The translations under genes were made by a program, and so were the position numbers. This document shows, piece after piece, positions 25,600-33,934 of a DNA stretch of 41,518 nucleotides (position 1 is its first letter; each line of letters starts with the position of its first letter). Under the pieces are notes generated by a model. That model saw only the letters and a program-made list of their open reading frames with translations, was not told where the DNA came from and searched no databases. The DNA comes from Candidatus Iainarchaeum sp. (GTDB lineage: Archaea > Iainarchaeota > Iainarchaeia > Iainarchaeales > JAAZKV01): assembly GCA_012799645.1 (NCBI GenBank), contig JAAZKV010000018.1, positions 1-41,518 on the forward strand. The letters are read 5' to 3'.

Positions 25600-25816
25600 A
25601 TTTTGAATCAATAATTTTAATTATTTTTATTTTTTTAAATAATTAATTTTTGAATTATTTCCCAAAATATTTTTTTATTGATTTTTTTAATTTTTGTTTA
25701 TTTTTTTATTTTTTATTGATTTTTTTAATTTTTATCGCGTTTTGAATTATTTTTTATTGTTTTTGAATTACTTTTTATTGTTTATTTTAATAATTTAGTT
25801 CAGTGGGTTGGTTTTT

Positions 25817-26620
25817 ATGTTTAGGTATATGGTTGCTCCGCTTGAGAATTTTTCAGGACCTGCTTTTAGATCACTTTGTTACAAGCACGGCGCTGATGTT
25901 ACTTTTACTGAAATGACGAGGGTGGAGGGAATTCTTAGAAATAATAAATCAACTTTGTCAAAACTCATTTTCCCTGATTCTACTCCTGTCGAGATTCAAT
26001 TGCTTCCAGGGGATGAAGCCCAACTTGATTCTTATTTGGGTTCGTTCAAAAATTTTGAGGGTTTTGTTGGATTTAATTTGAATATGGGTTGTCCGAGTGT
26101 GGGAATAATTAAGTCAGGAAGGGGGGCGGGAATGGTTAAGCGTTTATCAAAAGTTGATAGGTTAGCAAAGATTATGAGATTGCACCAGTTTCCTTTCTCA
26201 ATAAAACTTAGATTGGGCGGAACAGAGTTTGAAAAAAAACACAAAGTGTATTTAAGAATTTTACAAAATATTGATACTGATTATTTTATTTTAAATCCAA
26301 AACACGGAATGCAAGAAAGTGGAGAGAGCGAAGATGATTCAGTTTACCCAGAGTGTGTTGATATTTGTAATTCAAGAGGAATCCCACTAATCGCTAATGG
26401 GGGAATTAATTCAATTAAAAAAGTAAAAGAATTAGAAAAAATTGGGATAAGTGGAGTGATGATTGGAAGAGCAGCGATAACAAATCCCTCAATTTTTGAT
26501 TCACTCAAAGGAAAAAAAGCCTCAAATAAAACAGAAATAACCAAAGAATACAAAGAATTAAGTGAAAAATTTAAAGAAAATGAAAAATATTTCAAAAATT
26601 ATTTAAATTGGAAAAAATAA
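25817..26620 (+). CDS. dus: tRNA-dihydrouridine synthase
   Basis: FMN enzyme that reduces uridines in tRNA. TIM-barrel features are the N-terminal APLENFSGPAFR, the catalytic Cys92 in NMGCPSVGIIKSGRGAGM, Lys130 in SIKLRLG, His163 in NPKHG, and the phosphate-binding NGGI (194-197) with MIGRAA (215-220). At 267 residues it is shorter than bacterial Dus (about 320), having only a brief C-terminal helical part. The ATG at 25817 follows GTGGGTTGGTTTTT; an upstream in-frame TTG is rejected. Confidence 0.93.
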   Translation: MFRYMVAPLENFSGPAFRSLCYKHGADVTFTEMTRVEGILRNNKSTLSKLIFPDSTPVEIQLLPGDEAQLDSYLGSFKNFEGFVGFNLNMGCPSVGIIKSGRGAGMVKRLSKVDRLAKIMRLHQFPFSIKLRLGGTEFEKKHKVYLRILQNIDTDYFILNPKHGMQESGESEDDSVYPECVDICNSRGIPLIANGGINSIKKVKELEKIGISGVMIGRAAITNPSIFDSLKGKKASNKTEITKEYKELSEKFKENEKYFKNYLNWKK

Positions 26621-26706
26621 AAAGAAAAATAGTGGAAATAGAAGAAATAAAAAAATAAAAAAAAACAAAAAAAATAAAAAAAAAGCAAAAAAAAGAGTGG
26701 TTAAGA

Positions 26707-26736
26707 TGCGGGGGGGAAAGAAATACTCCCCCTGCA
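26707..26736 (-). terminator. Strong GC hairpin, possible terminator of the minus-strand small gene
   Basis: Arms TGCGGGGGGG and CTCCCCCTGCA pair over 9-10 bp. It is the most GC-rich hairpin in the window. On the minus strand it is followed within 20 nt by long T tracts, as at an intrinsic-type terminator. It would serve the small gene that ends at 26818. On the plus strand it lies downstream of dus but lacks a T tract. Confidence 0.5.
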
Positions 26737-26817
26737 CCAAATAAACCCCAACACCCAATTTTTACCCCAACAACCCACTAAATTAGCCCACCAGGCCAAC
26801 AATGTTGAAAAAAACAA

Positions 26818-26982
26818 TTATTCTCTGATAGATATTTGGTTTTCTGTTTCTCTAAACCAATTAAATAATGTGCTTGAAGTTGTTGTTTCTGACATTCTGC
26901 TTGCACCAGTGTACAAACTTCTCCCTATTCTTGGAAAGAACAATCTTCCCGGATGATCACTAATAAAATTAATCCAATCCAT
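26818..26982 (-). CDS. Small protein divergent from an HxlR regulator
   Basis: A 54-residue product (MDWINFISDHPGRLF... FNWFRETENQ), not recognised and without a hydrophobic helix. The start at 26982 is supported by GGTG 4 nt upstream and by a TATA box at 27013-27022 on the minus strand. It shares a 91-bp divergent promoter region with the HxlR-type gene. Divergent pairing with such a regulator often means co-regulation (inference). Confidence 0.5.
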   Translation of the reverse strand: MDWINFISDHPGRLFFPRIGRSLYTGASRMSETTTSSTLFNWFRETENQISIRE

Positions 26983-27012
26983 TAACACCACTGTATTTAT
27001 TACACCCAATGA

Positions 27013-27038
27013 TATATATAAACAAGTAGCTTTAAAAA
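27013..27038. promoter_or_regulatory. Divergent promoters between the small gene and the HxlR gene
   Basis: A minus-strand box A (TTTATATATA, 27013-27022) points to the small gene. A plus-strand box A (CTTTAAAAA, 27030-27038) points to the regulator, with its start expected near 27061. Confidence 0.5.
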
Positions 27039-27046
27039 CATTACTA

Positions 27047-27063
27047 ACTATACTATGTATAGT
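27047..27063. promoter_or_regulatory. Dyad operator candidate ACTATAC-TAT-GTATAGT
   Basis: A perfect 7-bp inverted repeat with a 3-bp centre lies between the regulator box A and its expected transcription start. Archaeal winged-helix repressors bind such dyads next to the TATA box, so autorepression by the HxlR-like product is likely (inference). Confidence 0.6.
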
Positions 27064-27073
27064 GATTGTTTTT

Positions 27074-27388
27074 ATGAGAACTGTTCGCGAAACTCAACCA
27101 CTCGATAATGCACTAATGATTATTGGAAAAAAGTTTGATCTCCAAATCATTGATTCCATTAATAAAAATGGTGATAAAGCAAGATTTAATCAAATTAAGA
27201 AGGATATCCCTTCAATTAATCCTCGTATTTTATCTATGCGTCTTAAAGAGCTTGAACGAAACAAAGTGATTGAAAAGCACCTTATTTTAGGCACCCCAGT
27301 AAAAACAGAGTATTCTTTAACAAAAAAAGCCACCCCCTTAATTGATATTATTGATAAATTAAAGAATTGGGGAAAAATGATTGGTTAA
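27074..27388 (+). CDS. HxlR-type winged-helix transcription regulator
   Basis: A 104-residue protein with the HxlR layout. A first helix (LDNALMIIGKKFDLQIID), KARFNQIKKDIPSINPRILSMRLKELERNKVI as the winged-helix core, then the wing strands around VKTEYSLTKKA and a final dimerisation helix (IDIIDKLKNWGK). HxlR proteins usually sense oxidants or aldehydes through a Cys near the N-terminus; no Cys is present here, so the signal must differ. The ATG at 27074 follows GTGATTGTTTTT. Confidence 0.85.
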   Translation: MRTVRETQPLDNALMIIGKKFDLQIIDSINKNGDKARFNQIKKDIPSINPRILSMRLKELERNKVIEKHLILGTPVKTEYSLTKKATPLIDIIDKLKNWGKMIG

Positions 27389-27572
27389 ACCCAATTTTCC
27401 TTTCACTTCCACTAATTGAATAAAAAGTTCCACTATTCGTTATTTTCTTCCACTAATCAAGTGCCCACTTCCTTAAAACCCCCCAATATGTCCGGTATTA
27501 ATTTTACAGAGATTGTGGCGTTTGAGTTTGTTAGAAATTAATTTGAAAATTAATTCATTAAAAGGTGGTTTG

Positions 27573-27647
27573 TAGAAATCAGTGAATTAAAAATTAGCGT
27601 ACTAGAAATTAATGCATTAGAAATCAGTGCATTAGAAGTTAGTTTTC
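27573..27647. repeat. 15-bp tandem repeat at the XPD helicase stop codon
   Basis: Five units of the TAGAAATCAGTGCAT type, head to tail. The last one runs into the final codons of the minus-strand helicase. Units 1 and 4 differ at one base. The rest of the 27389-27638 gap is AT-rich and shows no gene. Confidence 0.65.
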
Positions 27648-29480
27648 AAAGAATTTTTTCACTTCTTTTTCTGGTTCTTTTGTTTTTACATATTCAAAGT
27701 TTTTTGGATAAAATTTTTTGTATCTTTCTTCCGCAAATCTTTCATCAAGGAAGACACATACCCCTTTGTCTGTTTCGGATCTTATTACTCTTCCTGCTGC
27801 TTGGATTGCTTTTGAAAATGCTGGGCCATTGTATGCGTAGTCCCACCCTTTTTTGTATTTTTGGTCATAAAATCGTATCAATGCATCAGAGTAGATGCTT
27901 ACTTTTGCAAAGGGTATTCCTACAACTATTGCGCATAATAAGTGTTCTCCTGGAAAATCAACTCCTTCAGCTATTGAGCCCCCGGACACTGCTAAAAGCA
28001 CTCCGCCAAAAGCACTTCCCATTGCTTTGAATGAGTGGATGGTTTTGTGTTTTTCTTCATTGCTCATTTCTTGGGTTTGAACAAATGTTTTTCTGTTTGT
28101 TTTTATGTATGGTGAAATTGATCCGAGCATTTCAAATGAAGGAAAGAAAACTATTGTGTTTCCGGGAACTTTTGAAATTATTTTACTAACTTTTTCTCCA
28201 ATTAGTGAATAACTTTCTGTCCCTCTTTTTGTGTATTTTGTGCTCACTCCTTCAACCACTATATTAAGCCGGTTTTTTTTATCAAATGGACTTTCGTATT
28301 CTTTCATTTCAACATTTTTTATCCCCAAAATATCTTTGTACATTTCAAGCGGTAGTAAAGTTCCTGACATTAGTACTCCAGAATGAACATTATTTAGCAC
28401 TTCCCCGCCAATTTCTTCAATGTCAAGAGGGTAAATGCTTACCCTTAACCCATTTCTTCTTTCAATTACGTGAAGAGTGTTTTCTTTTTCTCTTAAAAGT
28501 TCGTGCATAAATTCCCAAACCATTAAGAGATTACAATTTTCTATTTTTGCTTTTTGCATAAATTTTCCAGCAGCATCAAGCACAATCTCTTCTTTTCCTT
28601 TAACCATTCTTTTAAATGAATCAAAATCCTCAAATGTTAAAATCGCTTCACTTTTAGTGAGGGAAAGTTTTTTTCCTAAGGACATAATCTCTTTCCCGAT
28701 GTCGTTCATTAGAAATTCTACTTCAAAGTTCCCAGCAGTTTTTGCTTCTTTTGCTGCTTTTTCTATTGAATCAGCATTGAGTGTGGATGATAGCATATCT
28801 CTTAATCTGTGGGGAGTGTTGTGCGCTTCATCAACTATTACTATCACATCTTCTAGTGTTATTCCGTTTGGAGTAAGTATTCCGGTTCTAATGTCTTTAT
28901 CAAACAAATGGAAATAATCCCCAATTATTACATCAGCTTTTTTTGCCATTTCTAGTGTGATTTCGTAGGGGCAGAGTGATTTGATTTCGCAAATTTCTTT
29001 TATTAGCAAGTAATTATTGTTGTATTTTGTTAATGTTTCTCTTTTTCTTCGCGCATTTATTACTTTTTGTTTGGGAGTAGTGCCGTGACAATTTTCGTAA
29101 AACCTACACGTGTGTTCTTTCTTTTTTTTGTTGCACGCTTCGTAAAACCCGTATGAAACATTTTTTATGAACGGATCAAGACACATTTGTTTTCTTCCCA
29201 CAAGATCCACTGCTGTTACTCCAAAATCAAATTTTTCGTTAATTTCTTTTATAGTATCAATCACTATTTGGTGTTGGGATACTTTTGGAGTAATAAAAAA
29301 TATTTTTTTACTATTTTTTCGCGCGTATGAAATTATTGGGGCAAGAGAGGAAACTGTTTTTCCAAGCCCTGTTGGAGCGTGAGCTAAAAGTATTTTTCTT
29401 TTATCAATACACTCAACAATATCTCTAATCAGTTCTTTTTGTTGAGGACGAACAAACTCGTAAGGAAAAAATACTTGCAT
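27639..29480 (-). CDS. XPD/Rad3-family DNA helicase with Fe-S cluster
   Basis: A 613-residue 5'-3' SF2 helicase. Walker A is APTGLGKT at 35-42 and motif II DEAH at 217-220. Between them lies a Cys-rich insert (C100, C116, C125, C131, C170 in SLCPYE) that should hold the 4Fe-4S cluster of XPD-like helicases. The second core ends with AIQAAGRVIRSETDKG. It acts in DNA repair in the family; an archaeal NER role is not settled. The TATA box at 29503-29510 on the minus strand gives a leaderless ATG at 29480, so the upstream TTG extension is rejected. Confidence 0.92.
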   Translation of the reverse strand: MQVFFPYEFVRPQQKELIRDIVECIDKRKILLAHAPTGLGKTVSSLAPIISYARKNSKKIFFITPKVSQHQIVIDTIKEINEKFDFGVTAVDLVGRKQMCLDPFIKNVSYGFYEACNKKKKEHTCRFYENCHGTTPKQKVINARRKRETLTKYNNNYLLIKEICEIKSLCPYEITLEMAKKADVIIGDYFHLFDKDIRTGILTPNGITLEDVIVIVDEAHNTPHRLRDMLSSTLNADSIEKAAKEAKTAGNFEVEFLMNDIGKEIMSLGKKLSLTKSEAILTFEDFDSFKRMVKGKEEIVLDAAGKFMQKAKIENCNLLMVWEFMHELLREKENTLHVIERRNGLRVSIYPLDIEEIGGEVLNNVHSGVLMSGTLLPLEMYKDILGIKNVEMKEYESPFDKKNRLNIVVEGVSTKYTKRGTESYSLIGEKVSKIISKVPGNTIVFFPSFEMLGSISPYIKTNRKTFVQTQEMSNEEKHKTIHSFKAMGSAFGGVLLAVSGGSIAEGVDFPGEHLLCAIVVGIPFAKVSIYSDALIRFYDQKYKKGWDYAYNGPAFSKAIQAAGRVIRSETDKGVCVFLDERFAEERYKKFYPKNFEYVKTKEPEKEVKKFFEN

Positions 29481-29502
29481 AAAAAAGAAGAACAATATTA
29501 GA

Positions 29503-29510
29503 GTTATAAA
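29503..29510 (-). promoter_or_regulatory. TATA box, leaderless start of the XPD helicase
   Basis: It reads TTTATAAC on the minus strand, centred 26-27 nt before the ATG at 29480. Confidence 0.6.
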
Positions 29511-29608
29511 GATTTGTAAAGTAAAAAACCACTGGTCAATAAATTACTAAAAAATTAAAACAAAATTTGTGTTTTACTATTTTTAATTATTTTTTATTTA
29601 TTAATTCA

Positions 29609-29953
29609 TTATTTTTTTGCTTTTTCTGATACTTGTTTAAAACCAATTTTTCTGGCTCTTCCTATAACTTTTTCACCATAAATTTCCCCTTGTGAAAGTG
29701 GTCGCCATCCTCGTTTTTGAGCAGTTTTTAAATAAGCAGGCCCCACTTGATGAACAGTCCCAAACTTATCAATAAAATATTGTCCATTTTCTCCAGCAAT
29801 TTTTTTTCTTAGTTTTTCACCAGGAGTTTTTCTTTTCAACTTGTTAACAAGTGCTTGTTTGGCTGAAAGAAAATACTTCCCAACTCTTGTTGGTTTTCTT
29901 GGTGTTTTTGGTTGTTTTAATGTTTTTGGTTGTTTTGGTTTTCTTATTCTCAT
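29609..29953 (-). CDS. Small basic protein of unknown function
   Basis: Not recognised. The 114-residue product starts with a Lys/Pro/Thr-rich tail (RIRKPKQPKTLKQPK), similar in style to the accessory proteins at 16.6-25.6 kb. The C-terminal 60 residues look globular (GENGQYFIDKFGTVHQVG, RGWRPLSQGEIYG). The TATA box TTTATATG on the minus strand (29975-29982) is 25-26 nt before the ATG at 29953, which selects this start over an upstream frame extension. Confidence 0.6.
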   Translation of the reverse strand: MRIRKPKQPKTLKQPKTPRKPTRVGKYFLSAKQALVNKLKRKTPGEKLRKKIAGENGQYFIDKFGTVHQVGPAYLKTAQKRGWRPLSQGEIYGEKVIGRARKIGFKQVSEKAKK

Positions 29954-29974
29954 AATATAGTATTGATTTAGAAC

Positions 29975-29982
29975 CATATAAA
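29975..29982 (-). promoter_or_regulatory. TATA box, leaderless start at 29953
   Basis: It reads TTTATATG on the minus strand and is correctly spaced for a leaderless transcript of the small basic protein. Confidence 0.6.
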
Positions 29983-30105
29983 CGTTTCTTAATTTTTTGA
30001 AACAAAATTAACACTGAATTAGTAAAAAATATTAGGATAAAATGTTCGAATAAAATATTTAGGAAAAGTATTTGGAATTGGAACAAAAGAGTTGGAATGA
30101 ATTAT

Positions 30106-30462
30106 TTATTCTATTCTTAGTGAGAGTGTTTTTACTTTTTTGCTTGTCACGTATTCCCAAGAATTGTTGTAGTGTTCTGCTACGTGTATTTTGATGTCAT
30201 GTATTCCTTTTTCTACACACGCTTTTGGAAATATGTCAAAGTATGCCATAAATCTTTCTCCGGGAGCCATTGATTCAAATTTTTTTGTTTGAAAATTACT
30301 TCTCCCCCCTTTATCAAATGCAATGTAATCATTAAGCACAATATCTAATGAAACCATCGCTGTTTTGTTTGTGTTGTTAAGTAACTCAACTGATAATTCC
30401 ACCGGTTTTCTTTCGGATAAAACCATTCTTATTGGAGATAACCCTGCTCGTATTTCAACCAT
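30106..30462 (-). CDS. Ig-like beta-sandwich protein, function unknown
   Basis: A 118-residue, all-beta-looking protein with alternating hydrophobic strands: KPVELSVELLNNTNKTAMVSL, SMAPGERFMAYFDIFP and GIHDIKIHVAEHY. The pattern resembles CARDB/Ig-fold domains that mediate protein-protein contact. No signal peptide is present, so it is probably cytoplasmic. GGTGAAACGAAA before the ATG gives a confident start. Confidence 0.65.
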   Translation of the reverse strand: MVEIRAGLSPIRMVLSERKPVELSVELLNNTNKTAMVSLDIVLNDYIAFDKGGRSNFQTKKFESMAPGERFMAYFDIFPKACVEKGIHDIKIHVAEHYNNSWEYVTSKKVKTLSLRIE

Positions 30463-30660
30463 TTTCGTTTCACCTATTTTTGTTTCACTTTTTATTCACT
30501 ATCAATTACAAACACTTATGCTTTACTTGTTTAAAAATGCTTCTTTTTTATTAATTTTGTTTAAATCAAGTTTAGCATACGCCTAAACTTAACAAACGCG
30601 CAAATAATTAAAATCAATCAATAGCAAAAGTATTTAATTAACCAACAACGTATTTTTGAG

Positions 30661-30807
30661 ATGGGTAAATCGTTTTCAAAAAACCAAATAGTTGGGTTAC
30701 TAATAATTATTTCACTTGTAGTGCCTTACATTCCAATAATATCCGCACTTGATCCATTGATGAAAATATTATTATTCTTGGCCGCAATTTGGTTACTGGT
30801 AAAATAA
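30661..30807 (+). CDS. Tiny two-helix membrane protein
   Basis: A 48-residue product, MGKSFSKNQ, followed by two hydrophobic helices (about 10-28 and 33-46) around a PIISALDP turn. TATTTAAT at 30631-30638 is 26-27 nt before the ATG, matching the leaderless promoters of longer genes here. Function unknown. Confidence 0.6.
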   Translation: MGKSFSKNQIVGLLIIISLVVPYIPIISALDPLMKILLFLAAIWLLVK

Positions 30808-30942
30808 ATTTTTTAAAAAATTTGTTTAAAAAAAAATACAAATATGTTTTACGCTTTATTTTTCAACGAAAGTTATAAAAACAACAAAGAATACTTTATT
30901 TCTAAAGGAAATAGTTTATTCTTTTAGTTTTGTGGTGGTGTG

Positions 30943-31413
30943 ATGATTCCCGAAGCTGAACTTATTAGAAAGGAAGTTATTTTGAGGAAGATGGATTTTC
31001 CTTCCAATATTTCTCTTACTAAGAATTCTTTGCTTAGGTGGTGTGCTCTTTCCACTGGTTTTATTTCTCCGAAAGAATCGAGGGATAAGGGTTTAATTAT
31101 TCTTGATGCATTGTTTGTTTTGCTTTTCACTAAAAAAGAAAACCCCACCACTCTTGATATTCAATCTTTTATTAAAGAAAAAACTAAAGCTGATTTTAGC
31201 GAGAAATTAATTCGTTATCATTTGAATAGATTGATTGAGTTTGGAGTGCTTTCAAGAGATGGTCTTAAATATAAAATTAACCCTGCCCCTAATTCTGATG
31301 ATAGGACTTCTTTAGCGGATAGTTTTGATTATTGGGTTAAGAAAGAAATTAATGAGGAGCTCGCAAAAACAAAAACTGCTCTTGAAAAACTTCAAGAAGC
31401 TTACAAGAAATAA
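30943..31413 (+). CDS. Winged-helix regulator-like protein
   Basis: A 156-residue protein. The N-terminus (IPEAELIRKEVILRK...ISLTKNSLLRW) precedes a winged-helix-like region, LDALFVLLFTKKENPTTLDI through EKLIRYHLNRLIEFGVL, which reads as a DNA-recognition helix followed by a short wing. A C-terminal coiled-coil helix ends the protein. I recall similar proteins from DPANN genomes, without assigned function. GGTGGTGTG directly precedes the ATG at 30943. Confidence 0.7.
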   Translation: MIPEAELIRKEVILRKMDFPSNISLTKNSLLRWCALSTGFISPKESRDKGLIILDALFVLLFTKKENPTTLDIQSFIKEKTKADFSEKLIRYHLNRLIEFGVLSRDGLKYKINPAPNSDDRTSLADSFDYWVKKEINEELAKTKTALEKLQEAYKK

Positions 31414-31660
31414 ATACTTTCAAACAAAATATTTTCAAATAAAATACTCTTAAACAAAATACCTTCAAATATTTTCTGAAATAAATAATTCTCAAAACAA
31501 ATAATTCTCAAATTAAATGATTCTTAAATTAAATAATTCCAAAATTAGACAAACCTCAAAACGAATACTCCTCAAATTAATTAATTTTTGAATTAAATAT
31601 TCCAAAAATTAAATTATCTCTAATTTAAATTTTCGCCAAAATTTTTGCTAAATTAGATAA
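31412..31660. repeat. 15-16-bp degenerate tandem repeat between convergent genes
   Basis: About a dozen imperfect units of the AAATAATTCTCAAATT type start directly at the stop codon of the winged-helix gene and nearly reach the aCPSF1 stop. It is the longest of the gap repeats. No gene is seen in the stretch. Confidence 0.65.
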
Positions 31661-31687
31661 TTTCAAAAATTAAATATTTTTTTAATT

Positions 31688-33595
31688 TTATTTTAGTCTT
31701 ACTGAATCTAGGTTTCTTATTGCGGTTGAGGTGATTCCGAATTTTGCTGCTATGGTTTTTGATAGTTCTATTGATCGTGATGGGTCTCCGTGGTTTACGA
31801 TTACTCTTTTTGGTTTTGGTTTTAGTGATGACATGTAGCTCATTAGTTCGTTGAAGTCGGCGTGTCCACTGAATCCATCTATTGTTTCTATTCTCATTTT
31901 TACTTCTATTTTTTTTGTTTTTCCGTTGTCACTTATTGGGAATGTTTTTAGTCCTTGTTGGATTTTTCTACCAAAAGTTCCTTCTGCCAGGTATCCTACG
32001 AATACTAGTGTGTTTGCTGGGTCTTCGGCCATTTTGTAGAAGTAATCCATTACTGGTCCTCCGTTCATCATTCCGCTTGTCGCAATTATTATTGCTCCGT
32101 GGTCCGCCACTATTTTTTCTCGGTCTTCTCTTTTTGCTTCTAAAAATATTGGTGAATCAAATGGAGAGTCGTTTGTTAGTATTCTTTTTTCTAGTGATTT
32201 TCTTAAGTATTCTGGGTATGCGGTGTGTATTGCGCTTGCTTCTCTTACCATTCCATCAACGTATATTTTGTTTTTGTCTGTTAGTAGTCCTTTTTTGTAT
32301 GCGTCTTCTATCACCATACAGATTTCTTGTCCTCTTCCTACTCCAAATACTGGGATTAGTACGTTTCCTCCGAATTGGGTCGTTTCTTGAATAATGTCTA
32401 TTAGTTTTTTTTCTGATTCCATTCTGTTTAGTTGGGTTGCTTCTCGTGATCCGTAGGTTGATTCTATTATTAGTGTTTCTAGTCGTGGGTATCTTACATC
32501 AATGTTGTCAAATAATTTTGTTGTTCCGTATTTTATATCAGCACTATACACTACGTTGTGTTCTCCTTCTGCAATGTTTATGTGTGCTGATGCTGATCCT
32601 AGTATGTGTGCTGCGTTGTGTAAAGTTAATCTCATATCAGGCGCAATGTCTGTTACTTCTCTGTATTCTCTTGTTATGGTGTGTAGTAGTGCGTTTTTTA
32701 CATCCGCTTCTGCGTATGGTGGGTTTTTGTCTTGAGCTAAACTCACGTTCAAAAAATCAAATTGTAGTAGTGTTGATAGTTCTCTTGTTGGTTCTGTAGC
32801 GTATATTGGTCCATCGTAACCCAATCTGTATAAGTAAGGGAGTAGTGCGGAGTGATCAGAGTGTGCGTGGCTTAGCACTATTGCGTCTATTTCGCTTAAT
32901 GGATAGCCGAGTCCATCAATGTATGGGTAAGGATCATCATTACTAAAATTAAGTCCTGCATCCATTAGTATTTTTGTGTTGTGTGTTTCGAGCAGCATAC
33001 AACTTCTTCCAACTTCTCTAAACCCTCCCAGCCCTGTTAATCGTATCCATTGGTGGTTGCTTGGAGTGAGTTCAGCGTATATTTGTTCAGCTGTTTTTAG
33101 TAAGAATTTTTTTCTTTCATCCGCGTGTTTGTATAAGTGTTTTCTTATTCCCGAAAGTGTATCAGATTTTGTTGTTGGGGCTCTTATTATTCTTGGAACC
33201 CACCCTGTTTCTAGAACTATTTTTTTAGAAATTTCTCCCCCTTTTCCAATCACTACTCCTTTTTTTATTGCTTCAATCACTACTTCGCTGAAAGGTTCTT
33301 CAAAGTAAATATCTTTTACTTCTGCTTCTTTTGGAATTAGTTCTAGTATTTTTGCTTTTGATTGTTCAATTGGTCCGAGTAAAGATTTGTCAGTCCTAAT
33401 ATTCACTATTTTTTTTAATTCAAACGCTATTTTTGAGACATAGTTATCCGCTGAAAAAAAAGCTTGTGGATTTTTTGTGTATATTACTACTTCCGGCCCT
33501 TCCATTTCTACTTTTGTTACTTCACAACTAGAAGGGAGTATTGTTTTTAGTTTTTCTTCAATTTCTTGAACAATTTTTAATTTTTGTGTCGCCAT
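31688..33595 (-). CDS. aCPSF1 ribonuclease (KH, metallo-beta-lactamase, beta-CASP)
   Basis: Archaeal homologue of CPSF73, the 3'-end-processing and transcription-termination nuclease. Two N-terminal KH domains (residues 1-70 and 75-145, the second with VIGKGG) lead into the MBL core with LSHAHSDHS: His243, His245, Asp247, His248. The beta-CASP region and the C-terminal IDGFSGHAD and VNHGD motifs follow. 635 residues is the normal length. The start is ATG at 33595, behind GGTGAAAAAA. In archaea this enzyme cuts at U-rich 3' ends, which is notable because spacers here are A-rich in transcript sense. Confidence 0.95.
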   Translation of the reverse strand: MATQKLKIVQEIEEKLKTILPSSCEVTKVEMEGPEVVIYTKNPQAFFSADNYVSKIAFELKKIVNIRTDKSLLGPIEQSKAKILELIPKEAEVKDIYFEEPFSEVVIEAIKKGVVIGKGGEISKKIVLETGWVPRIIRAPTTKSDTLSGIRKHLYKHADERKKFLLKTAEQIYAELTPSNHQWIRLTGLGGFREVGRSCMLLETHNTKILMDAGLNFSNDDPYPYIDGLGYPLSEIDAIVLSHAHSDHSALLPYLYRLGYDGPIYATEPTRELSTLLQFDFLNVSLAQDKNPPYAEADVKNALLHTITREYREVTDIAPDMRLTLHNAAHILGSASAHINIAEGEHNVVYSADIKYGTTKLFDNIDVRYPRLETLIIESTYGSREATQLNRMESEKKLIDIIQETTQFGGNVLIPVFGVGRGQEICMVIEDAYKKGLLTDKNKIYVDGMVREASAIHTAYPEYLRKSLEKRILTNDSPFDSPIFLEAKREDREKIVADHGAIIIATSGMMNGGPVMDYFYKMAEDPANTLVFVGYLAEGTFGRKIQQGLKTFPISDNGKTKKIEVKMRIETIDGFSGHADFNELMSYMSSLKPKPKRVIVNHGDPSRSIELSKTIAAKFGITSTAIRNLDSVRLK

Positions 33596-33934
33596 TTTTT
33601 TCACCGTTTTTGATTTTTTTGATTTTCAAAATTTTTGTTAAAAATAAATTTTTTATATTTTTTTAATAAATTCTTGCTCCTATTTTTTTATTTTTTCAAA
33701 TGTTTTATTTTTCCAAATTTTTTATTTTTTTATTTTTTTATTTTTTCAAATGTTTTATTTTTCCAAATTTTTATTTTTTTTTATTTTTTTAAAATTAAAT
33801 TTAAACCCAAAGTTGTCCAAGATTTAGTGTTTAAATTTATAGGCAATTTTATTTTTTTATTTTTAAATAATTTTTATTTCATTGATTAATTTTGTTATTA
33901 ATTTTGTTTTTAATTTTGTTATTTTTTTAGCGTA
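33596..33934. other. Gap between aCPSF1 and proteasome beta, with a 50-bp tandem repeat
   Basis: A very T-rich plus strand. Positions 33681-33722 recur exactly at 33731-33772, a two-copy tandem repeat with 50-bp period. The open frames here are runs of Phe/Leu and not credible. Nothing else is recognisable. Confidence 0.6.

Noticed and set aside
27573-27647. Regular repeats as a possible CRISPR array
   Set aside because: Units are 15 bp with no unique spacers, repeats degrade gradually, and no cas gene is near.
30942-30964. TGATGA and CTGA spaced like C/D-box sRNA motifs
   Set aside because: They overlap the start of the winged-helix coding sequence and lack flanking complementarity and a second box pair.
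33635-33889. Plus-strand frame of 84 codons rich in Phe and Leu
   Set aside because: It is translated T-tract repeat, and the 50-bp duplication inside it shows that it is low-complexity DNA.
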